Assembly (NCBI RefSeq): GCF_037975245.1
Contig: NC_092565.1
Span: 2,987,499 to 3,051,498, forward strand
Source of the DNA: Apostichopus japonicus
Taxonomy: Eukaryota > Echinodermata > Holothuroidea > Aspidochirotida > Stichopodidae
Direction of reading: 5' to 3'
DNA length: 64,000 nucleotides
Made by a program: the position numbers and the translations under genes. This document shows positions 33,401-45,400 of this stretch, piece by piece. How positions within the stretch are numbered: the first letter of the stretch is position 1; each line of letters starts with the position of its first letter. Below the pieces are notes generated by a model. That model saw only the letters and a list, made by a program, of their open reading frames with translations, was not told the DNA's origin and did not search any database.

Positions 33401-36400
33401 AGAGTTGTTGACAATTCATAATCATGGACGTTAAATATGAATCTAAGAGACTGACTTCGGTCAGCTTGCGGCTTTGATAAGCCAGTGAGGCTTCTTCGCG
33501 AGTTCCTGCTTGCATGAGGATCTAAAATACATACATATATACATAGATACATATATTAATACCTAAGTGATGGTTTCTTACCATTAATGTATTGATTGAT
33601 GAATTCATATCACTTAGTTGATCTTGGAGCAGAACCTGTTGATGAAGAGCAAGAGGAAACTGTCTTATCTTTTTGCTTCTGTATATCATTACAACCGCGC
33701 GTTAGATTCTCATAGGTGTAACTCGCTATGCATGTACATTTCAGCTGATATCAAACTATGACAAATGGAACAAGTTAAAGAGATAAGAAAACCGAGATAC
33801 AATTGAAAGTCCTTGCGTGTTATTTTGTTTTCCATCGCCCCTATGTTTGGTTTTAGGCCTACATATTTTGAAATTCATTTCAGATGATCACAAGATATTT
33901 ATACTAAAGCGCAGTGCAGAATTTATGTTATTGACGTTTAATTGTTTTTCTCTCTTTTAAAGAAGTAAAGCTGAAATGGGGAAGGAATATTCCCATGCAC
34001 ACCAACCCCCTCACATTCATCCATTTACAATTAGAACAAAAACGAAAACAATAACGATAATTAATAACAATATAGATGACGTTACTAATAATCAACAGAG
34101 AAACGCATAGAAGAGAAGGAAATTAACATGAAATACGTGGTAACCGTCATTAAAGCAATCACCTATAATTATTCAAATAAGTAAAAAAATGATCTTTTCC
34201 ATCAAAGAAATGAAAAGGGCTCTCTTCAATACATAGTCATACTTTACCGTATCGTTAGCGATTCCTTCCACTATTTCATCTTGAATGTTTCGTAGTTTTG
34301 TCGCAAGCCCTTCCAGCGAACTCGCCATGTCCTATAAACATAAAGTGAATTAACCTGTCATTATTTATCTTAGAGGTGAAAGAATCCTACACGAAATAAC
34401 ATATCAGGATGCGATCCGATTAAGATGATCATGATTCTATTCCATAGGCGGAACATGTTTATTTTGGATATACAATACAGGTTTGGTCCATGGCAAGTCA
34501 AGTATTAATCGAATTCCTCTACAATTCATGGAGGGGACAGGTAAGCCACAGACACAGTAATTCGTTTCCACTCTTTAACAATCTGTAGCTAGGTTCAAGC
34601 GGTCATAGTCATACAACCAGTAGTAATTCTTGAATTCAAAAAGAATTACGGTATCACCATTACAATGCATTTCATATCATGTTAACCTCAAAAAACATTA
34701 TTTATTATTCCACATAATGAGATCCAATTTGATCTATGAATCTGTTTTGAATATATGAAATCTTGTAAATTGGCGGTTGAGGGGGTGAGGGGAGGGGAGG
34801 GGAGGAGGTTAAGGGGGTGGGGGGGGGTCAAAATCCATGATACTTACAGGGTATGAACTTCTGACAGCAGCAGCTTGACTGTCCAAGTCATTTGCTATGC
34901 TCTTCACATCAATGAAAGCAGTCGCGTTTTTTATCTAAAAATATGAATAAAAGAAGGAGCAAAAAAAAAAAAACTAGACTTTGAAAGAATGTTTAAGAAT
35001 GAATGTCTTTAGGCAGCAAACTAAATGATATATGATAAATGATTTTCCCGAAGGGGACGGTTAGATGATTACCGTTGATATTTGTTCCGTAACATTTGCA
35101 GGCAAAAACTGTCCATTAAGGCGTTGAATCTGGGAACTTATATCGACATTGGAGAAACCCATTTCCCCAAACGACTGGTTAATTGAGTGTGCCAACTCGT
35201 CCAAATCTGGTATTTCCTGTTGGTAGAAATTAAAGCAGAAATCTAGTAATATTGAAGAAATAGACAGAAATTTTATGATCGGGAGATTACGCCTTAACAA
35301 GTAAAAAGCGATGAAATTGCAATTAAAATCAGCTCAGTGACGTGCACAAAATTTCAAAGGTGTGTGTGTGTGGGGGGGGGGGGGGTATAGGATTCTGATT
35401 TAGGTGGAGGTATGAACTTTCATGGAAGGTCCAGGAGCGAATCATGGATTTTATAAAGGAAGGGGTTGAACCTGGAGTTGCTGAATCCTACTCCCATGTA
35501 GGGGGTATGGAGGACCACCCCCCAACCCCCTCCCCATTTCCCCTCAGTCTGCGCACGCCACTGTTACAAATAAAATATTGGGAATACGAAAGGGTGCATG
35601 CAGTTATAACGTTTTGAAAAGACAGGAGTATAAATGATTATGATCTTACTCCTCTAATGTCCAGAGAGTCCGTATCTAACATATCAGTCAAACCCAATAT
35701 GCCGGCTATCGTATCATCTTCACCGCATTGTCTAAAGCAGAAAAACAAAAATAAAAACGATTGAGAGATAATATGACAAATAAATCACTGCTCCAGATCC
35801 TAGGATCTTCCTACAACAAGTTGACAATATGAAGAGTTCTCCAGCCACCAATTAGGTTACGTCATGTTTTTTTTTAGCGAGAAGTGAAACACAGAGAAGT
35901 ACTTTTTTTGTTAGCTGCGCAGATAAATATAACAAAAGAGCTATAGTTTTGTACAAAAACATACAAAATACAACTAGGGGTTGAGAATGTCACATTTAGA
36001 CTTCAAAGTCCGTGAATGAGATTCAGTTGATATTTAAGTCTACTTCAGGCTATTTCTTTCTTCAACTTACTCAAGAAGAGAGTAGAAAGTCATGTTAGCG
36101 TTCCCTGATATACTGGCCAATGGATGCTCGCCATTCCATAGGGCAGGATTATCCACAACCTGGTAAGAATGTAGATAAACAATAGTAATACATATTCATT
36201 AAGTTTGTTAAAGAAACACAGGGACAGAACATGATTTAAAACAATTCAATACTTTTCAAAGCACCAATGAATGCAATATTAATGCTTGAATTAAATACAG
36301 TATAATTAGTAAAAGAGGTCATGACATTCTGGTTTGGACATAGGCTATTCGCAAAGTATCCATATTTTAGCGTCTTCACATGCCGTCGAGTAAGGCATTC

Positions 36401-39400
36401 CCCTTTGCTATTGTATACGACCAATCCCAACATCCAAACATTAGTGATAAGAAACGTTCTTCATAAAACATTAATTTCTTATTACTGCATATATAATTCA
36501 TCCCTCCCATCAATAAAATATGAACAGGAATTATTCCGTTACTTTTCCTTACATTAACTATTTGACGATAAGTATACAAACATAATTTGTCTTTTCTGGG
36601 TGAAAGAAGAATTAATACATTTAGTATATCTCGTGAGGAATGGCGGGCCGTTATGAAAGACAGTCCCGCAGATATACTACTAATAAATCAATGATGTCTT
36701 ATTATACTGACTTAAAATGACGGCAAATTATATTACGAACAAATTAACTAGTAATCAATCATACTATGAAAATTTGTTGTAAACGTGACCAATATGGAGT
36801 TATTGAACCATAGCATCCGATGGGGGGGGGGGGGGTGGGTGGGTTGCACCCTGAAAAATGAAAGTAGCCCAAAATAGAAACAAAAGGTGTGCTGCGTTAA
36901 CCGATTCAGTCTTGACGATGAACCGATTATCCGGTTATTAAATGTTGAATGTAAAACGGTTCAACGGTTAATGCTTTTTCGGCTGCAATATAGCGGCTAT
37001 CGAAAACCTGAAGTTGCTTGAATCTCTCCCCCCCCCCCCACCCCTGGATTTGTTCTGCGTAAGTCCATGTTACTTACTTCTTCAATAATTGTTAAATCCT
37101 GCAGATCATCACAAACAAGAGTCAAATTACTCCCGACCAGGAACAATATGGCCGCCCCGAAACATATTATAAAAGCTATCAGAAAGGCCCAGACTGCAGC
37201 ACTGTAGAGAGAGAAGATACACACAACTTTGAAGGTACTGAAGAGAACCTCTTTCTTTGGACGAGGATTAAACATAACAAAGAACAGCATATATTTCAGA
37301 GTAATGTAATACCGTGGAAAAGGGAATGTCCAATGAAGGAGTGTTAGCTCAGTAGTTAACGCCGGTGCCTTTCAATCATAAGGTCCCGAGTTCGAGTCAC
37401 TCCAAGATTAATATCGTCCAGTTACAGAGTTGTTGACAAATTGACAATTCATAATCATGGACGTTAAATATGAATCTAAGAGACTGACTTCGGTCAGCTT
37501 GCGGCTTTGATAAGCCAATGATGGCTTCTTCGCGAGTTCCTTGCAGGAGGATCTAAAATACATACATACATACATACATACAATATGGTGACAACGGGGG
37601 AGGGGGGGGGGAATAAGTTTTCCAGAAAAGAAAACATTAATGAGGTGCAACAGTTTAATACCTCTTCTAACGTTACAACCAATTTGCCGTATACATGGCG
37701 TATTGGGAATACTAATTGTTTACAAACTATTTAGTAACATCTCGTTGATATGTGAATGACGAATGTGCGCACAATGATTTCCGCTCGATTCAAACTTATG
37801 GTGAAACTTTTCTGATGTCCTAACCTGCAACAAAGGGAAGCTAAGGGAAGCCAGAAGGCCGAAATGACGATTTTCCCAAATCCTTACATTATTTCACGTC
37901 CTATTTATTGGTTGTTTGAAAGCTGTTCAGTGTGATTGAGGTTGAGTCCATCTAGATCAATGTTTTGGTCTAATGCGGTGTAGGTTACATATATATTTTT
38001 GATACTGTAGTACCCGGTAATATAGTTTACGCTTCATCATCGTGTCTCATCTGTGGTCTTAATCACCCGATACACACAGAGAAGACAGTTTAGGCTACTT
38101 TAAATTTTAAAGGTTTGTACCACAGTGAAAACTGGATCGTGCTATAAATCGGTAGCATGTGCTATTAGGATTATAGTATAAGAACTGAGGATAAGTGTAA
38201 TTCCAACAAATCAAGTTGCTGGGATTTGTTGGGATTACACATATCCTCAGTTCTTAATGTAATCCTTAAAGCACATGCTACCGAATTATCAGATTTGTCA
38301 GCACGATCCAGTTTTTACTGTGGTACAAAACTTTAAGATTTACAGTATAGTTACCAGGTGCGTATCCAGGGGGAGGCGTTGGGGGCGCGCGCCCCCCGGG
38401 TAAGAAAAAGAGGAGAGAAAAGAAAGAGAAGAAAAAAGGAAAAAAGAGGGGAAAAAGAGGGGGAAAAGAGGAGGAGGAGAGGAAGGAAGGGAAAAGAAAA
38501 AGAAGAAAGAGAGAAGAAGGAGAAAAGGAGGGAGTAAAAGAAAAACGCGAAGACATCGGGAAAAGAAAGAGGAACAGTGACATCATTACAGCGCTGAAGG
38601 GTAGCCAGTGACGGATCAATGATTTCGTAAAAGTGTGCCTCACCCTACCCCTTATACACCGACAACTCCATTTTTTTTGGACGTTTCCATATTCCTCTCT
38701 CACTAATGATCTATATATATACTATATTAGGTCTATCATAACGCGTGTGTAGAATTGTGCTATGAAACCAACTGTGGCTGTTCTCGAACTCGACCGTGTC
38801 GTCGGAGAACATGACGCATTTTGGGATGGGGGCGACCGCCCCCCCCCCCCACCCGTTCAGCATTTTTTAAATGATATCGCTAAGTAATTTCAAAATAGAA
38901 AGTGCTTAGATGCAACTTACAAGGCCTGGGAAGTGTCATTTCCAGCGATCTGGGAGACATTTTCGGCCAAAATTTTCTTGTACGCTTCGCGCCAACCTAT
39001 GGTGGCGCTACGCTTAGATAATTTGCCTACAGCCTTCGCCTCTCCCTTGGCAAATTCCTCGCTACTAGCCTGTTCGAATTTGTAACGCAAACAGCAGATA
39101 TCACATCATATCAGTGAGCATAAAAATGGCGTTCCAGGATGAAAATCCTCAAAACTGTCCGACTTGCCTGAAAAAATAACCAAAAATTTTCGCGCGCGAA
39201 GCGCGCGTTCAACGTGTCAATGTCAATATCATATAAGCAAGCATGGGTTATTACATCGCATGCCATCATGTACCGTACGGTCCGTTAAAATTGCGCAGTA
39301 TACCACGGGATGCTTATGTAAACAACGACATGTCTCATGTAGATGTATAAAAAGCATGAAGATCCAATTATGTCAAAAGTTTCTTTTACATTAGTAATGG

Positions 39401-42400
39401 CGAATTAGGGGCTGCACCCCCGCCGCGCAGTGGCGGAGTGTCCATACGGTCAGGGGGCGGATGCCCCCCCCCCTGACGGGCTCAAATGGACTGCTAGCGC
39501 CTTTTTCAGCTCTTTACCACTTTTTAGTTATTCTGCATTATTGACTTTTTTATTGCGCTCTCATCTACTTATTGACATTTGTCACATTTTGTTGGTGTAA
39601 TTTGGCGATGACACCCTATACTTCGTTTATCTGCAAATTAGCCAGGCCCTGAAAGGGTCATTTCCGGCGATCTAGGGAGTATCCTTACTCAAAAATTTTC
39701 TGTGCGCTACGCGCCAACCAGTGGTGGCGCTCCGCTTAGATAGTGTCGAAAGCGCCCCTACAGACCATTCTCGCCCCTCCTGACCAATACCCCTAGCTCC
39801 GCCACTGCCGCCGCGCCTCCTACGCCTATGTGTGTAGTGTTCGGTTGAAGGAAATATCTGCTATTTTTTCATTTCCTTCAACCAAGTTTTATAATAGCCG
39901 TTATAACAGGTTAATATTTGTACACCAATAAATTAACTGTGTCGGAATTTTCGAAAATATCTGACCAACATTCTGCATCACACTTCCCTCTACTCGTGCA
40001 ATTTTGACCGGTCTGTTAGGGGTTGAAGGAAGTTTTTCTATATTGGTTGTCCATAGATGAAATTTTGTACAACATTATGGGTATGTTTTCAAGTGAGTTT
40101 ATTCACGAGAAATGTGAATTTTCAAATTCTGAACAAATTTGGGGCTTAAAACCTTGAAAAGTGGGGCTGACGGGTATTGTGGGCCGCGACGTAGAATCAC
40201 CTACAAAAGCAAAGACCCACGGGAGATGCGATCAGGTCGAACATGACGTGTGCCGGGTTGACAATCTTCAAAAAGGTTATGGATGGAAAAAAAACTATTA
40301 GGAAATACTTGGTTCTCAGGCCAAAAGTGTACATCTGGTTGGTCATTTCAAGCCCGAGAAGTGCCGTTTCCGGTGATCTGGGGGGTATCAAAACCAGAAA
40401 TTTTCTTGTACGCTGCGCGCCAACCGATGGTGGCGCTCCGCTTAGATAGTAATTCGCGCCCCCCGGGTTAGAAAATCCTGGATACGCGCCTGGTTACTGT
40501 ATATCTCTGGTGAATCGGCTGTCTTAATGGACATGAACACACGAAGCTTGTAGAGCCTAAGCATCTTAGTAAGTGTCACATGCACTTGGTGAGAATAAAC
40601 TGTATGTAAGTTGTGTTTGAATTTGTCTGAAATAATATACTGTAAAGGTGGCAGGTCAGTAAGACCATTATGCAAAATAGGGGCGTCTTACATGTATAAC
40701 TTGGTGTTTAGGATATAGAGGAAGGAAGGCCGTCTAGTGTACGGTAGGAATGTTTGAAGGGCATGGATTACCAATTTGCGCGTAACTTCTTAATACCGTA
40801 TACTGCTTTAAGGTCTCTCTCTCTGAAATTTTAAAACAGTTACTAAGTAACTTACCACATAGACATTTTACCTCCACAGTTGGTGATTCCACTTTGTTGG
40901 CTGGGTGGTTTGTTACTGTCGTATCCAACACAGCCAAAGCAGAGCCCAGCTAAAGACAATAGCACCAGTAGAAACCCACCAAGAGCTGCCCTCAGTATAA
41001 ACTCGTAATTCCTGAAAACAAAATACTCACTGAAAACTGAACGGGATTATGGAAAAGTTTTGAGGGGGTGTTTCCTCTACAATGATGAGGGTCGGAGTGG
41101 GTTGGGGGGTGGAGTGGGGGGGGGGGGGTGAGTGTCGAGGGTTGAACAGGGGTCGGAGGCAGAGAAGCATCCAGCGATAAGCAGGGCATAAGGGAAGTAG
41201 CAACCTCTTCCATTTATCTCCCGCCCTAATACCACTGCGTATTGAACGCTAGACGCTCAAAACACAACCATATAATAAGTCACTTCTACGGGTTTGATGT
41301 TAAAAAGGAAACTTCATGCGCGTAATGATGCATTCCCAGAGACTTACATATAACTATCTAATTCTGCTTTCCATAATTCGTTTTCAATCATCTCAGTTTG
41401 CATCATTTCTTGGACATCCTAAACGAGAAACAAAAAAAAAGTAAGAATGACTTAATACCAGGAGGAAGTCAATGAAGTGAACCCCCCCCCCCCCTCGATC
41501 CCACTTCAAACTCAACACAAAACTTTGTTATTTTCACAGCCCTGCGCTGAGATCTAATTAAAAAGCTAAATCTAATTTCTAGTCTAAATATGCCCCAGAA
41601 TGCACCATTTGACGTCCATTTGATCTCTAAAATGGTTCAACGACATTATATAGGCCTATACTACGTGGATTGCTATCTGACTTTTCGCTGCTGTGTTTCA
41701 TTTCAATATAAACCTCCTACATTAAGATGTGTTAAACCCCAAAAGAAGATTTGCGGTATTTGAGACATCGCAGAACTCACACAAGGACCTACAAGGTTCC
41801 ACCAGGGGTGACAGAAGAGGGTTCTTTACAAATCCGTGACTCGTCGCTGGATAACAATGGTGCTAAGTCGAGGCGTGATATTCAGTATGGCCTAGTCACA
41901 TGTATCACTTCAACACATTCAGTAATGGGTTTATTAACCCAACGGCATGCAAGCTTAGTATTAAATACATGAATCCAAGTCAGTAGTTGATGATCCCGCT
42001 ATACCATTAATCGACATACATGCACCGTTGCTGTACAAAACACCAAAGGAACTGGATTTATTCACTCATTATATAGGCCTATACCACGTGGCTTGCTATA
42101 GTATCTGACTGTCCGCTGCTGTGTTTCATTTCAATTAAAACCTCCTACATAAGATGAATTGAACCCCCAAAGAAGATTTGCGGTATTTGAAACATCGCAG
42201 AACTCACACAAGGACTTACACGGTTCCATCAGGGGTGACAGGAGAGGGTTCAATCGGCGGGCACTGAATTCCACAATATGGATCCTCTGTGCCCGTACCA
42301 CAAATGTTTTTCATTAAAAGGGAACTTTTTAATAAGGCCTACCAATTTTGTCTTCATTTTCCGAGATGGGAACGTTTTAAGTAACAAAAGATCACATTTT

Positions 42401-45400
42401 GATCACCAACACAGAAAATGGGTACTTATTATTACCAAAAAGTGGTACTTCTGATTTATGAAAAAGGGCACTTTTGAAGTTATTCACAAAACTGCCCCCC
42501 CCCCCCGCGGGATGAAAAACGCTCCTCTGTGTCATTTATTAGTCTAAGAGTTCTATTGCGGATATGGACCACCATGTCAGGGATCTACTCACGAAAGAAC
42601 AGCCTGCTATGCTCTGATATGGTACAATATAAACCTTGGTATGATGTAAGTGTTATAATGGGTGAGAGTGGCCTCTATCGGGGCAAACATGGAATAATAA
42701 GTTCGTACAAAACTCTCCAATATTTCGACTGATTCATCTACGGACGTCTTTATACTTCTTCCGATACTAAGGAGGGTGCTGTTCACGGCTGCAAAATGAA
42801 AAGATACATGATTGGAACGATTTTTTAAAATTCTTATATATTAAATAACTTGAATACAATTTACATGAAAATCGTTGAGTTTAATTTGATTACAGTACAT
42901 TGTAATGAAATGGGAGTCGGCGTGTGTCATGTAGAGTACGCCTAGTTATGTAAGAGTTACTATTTAATCAAATTCTGTTAACCAATCACAACGACTATTT
43001 ACGATAATATTTACGAAAAGTTCTTAATACGTGTTGGATAATATAATCGTTACAGTATCAAATTCTGTTTACCAATTACAAGGATTATTTACTCACTGCT
43101 TTGGAATTCTTTTGTTTGATTTTGGATGACCTCTGGAACAGCGGACAGAGATTGGTTGATCTGTTAAAATTATCCAAATTATACAATTAATGTGACTATT
43201 TTATGTCCAAATTCCTACGTTTTGTAAACAGTGTTCACATTCAGTGGTTCATTTAAATTGCATTCAAATTAAGGTATAAGGTTGTTGGAAAATATTGCTC
43301 AATTTTTTTTTTTTAAACTTTGTTTGACAAGATATATAAAGTTGCTCTGTTCGCCAGACTAAAGCAGCTGTTGGCGTTCATATGGTTCATTATACTCAAG
43401 GATTAATCGTGTAACATTTGCAATATTTGAATATTTTCAAACTTCAGATATTGTTTATATGATTAATATTGATCTGTAAAGTATATATGGGCGACGATAT
43501 GCTATATATTTAATAAAGTAAAATCAACAATGTTTAACAAAGTAGCATTCAATCGGTGAACAGGTCTATAGGGAGTGTCACATATTGATCAACTGCGATG
43601 CTATACTTGGCATTTTTTTGTTTTTTCGTCTAAACGCAAGACGCTGTTTTAAGTTGTTAATTAATTACCTCGTTAAGAAGATCGAAAACAACTGTTATTG
43701 TCGAGTTTGTGCTGTCAAAGATAAGGAGAGGATCAAGTCTGTCACTGATCGACGTCAACTGGAAACAAAGAAAGAAAAACGTTGAAATAATAATAACTAA
43801 GATTTATAATGAGCTAATTATAAACAAAATAGTTGTCAAAAGCGCCATACATATAAAAATGAATAGAAAGAATAGCAAAAATAATAATGCAACAATGAAA
43901 TATAATTACAAATCAAATTGAAAAATGTTTAGCATAGAGGTAGGTTTTTAGTTTAGATTTGAAAAGTGATTTATTAGGTATACATTTTAAATGGTTTGGG
44001 AGTGAATTCCACAATTTGGGACAAGAAACTGAAAAAGCACGGTTGGCATAAGTAACCCCATTGGTCCGAGGTTCAAGGAGGGTAATCAATTTTGACTGAC
44101 GGGTGGCACGCTTGTATTGCTTTACTATTAGAAGTTCTGAAAGGTAGTTTGGAGATAAATGGTTATAAATACACTTGTGGATTAAAACCAGAGTTCATTG
44201 TCGAGATATATACATATGCAGCAGGCAGTTCATGAATATGTATATATCTGTCGAAAAGTATATTATTTTCCCTTTTGATGGATTTTGGAGACTTTTTTTT
44301 CACTTTTCAGAAATGCATCTGTTGAATATATTTGGAAGGCCTATTTGGTCATTTTGGTAGATAGAATTCAGAACGAATTAAGTATATTAAGATCGACAAG
44401 ATAGTAGAGTAGTTCAATATTTTATTGAAATTGTTGTAATTTTCCTGTAAAATATTAAATTGATGAAATGAAGTATAAGTGGTTGAATTGCATGTGTCAT
44501 CAACAATTGTTGAAACCGTCACCGTTATATTCTTATAAAAAGACTATTTCAGTGGCTGAACTTGATACTTGACACAATTTTTGGAAATTTTCTGCACCTT
44601 GAGCTTAGGTAAAAAAAAAACACATCCTCATAGCACTTTTATGGCAAAATTTTTATTTTATTCTATTCAAATTTGACGATATTTTGTAACTGCATATGGC
44701 ACGGAGTGAATGGTGTCGTCATGGCAACTGAGATGATTTTTTTTTAACTTCTTTCTAATATTTACGTCACTTACCCACAGAGGAAAATAATATTTTTACA
44801 AGAAATTTAGTTGCCAGTATTTTTATTTCATTTCAAATACTTTGAGCCACATGTTTAATTTCATTACTCATCAGGTGGATTTGGTGATCAAGTTTTGTCA
44901 GTTGAAGTTAATTGTCTTGCTCTTACATGAGGGTGAATTATAATACTGTCGGAGTTTCACAAAATTCAACTCCGCAAATGGCAGCAGTAATTAGTAGTCG
45001 TCCATTTAGGACTATTCAAAATACAGAAAGATAGTTTCCGTTACACATCATGCTGATAAGAGAAGACGATGTACCGCACTATACGCATATATCTCTGATC
45101 TGAGGCATCTACATAGAAGTTTACCTGTGTTAAATCCAAGCTAACTTCAAGCTCATTTGGATCAGGAAGAGAGTCACAAACACCGAGTCCAGCGCGGATA
45201 GGATCCGCCAAACAGTCGGTCTTAATGTCTGTTAAATTAGCAGCGACGTTGTCTAATGCAATTTCGAGATCTTCACTTCCTGTTAGGATCCTGTTGATTG
45301 TCTCATTAATTTCACCAAAAGTGTTGTTCTCCAAGGTGAAGAGTTCCAGCTCTGAAGATGTTATAAAGGTATGCTGTGTAAATGTATATACTTATATACT

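Noticed and set aside
38278-38703. 141-codon minus-strand frame rich in Phe, Leu and Ser
   Set aside because: It comes from a purine-rich tract inside a transposon and has no protein family signature.
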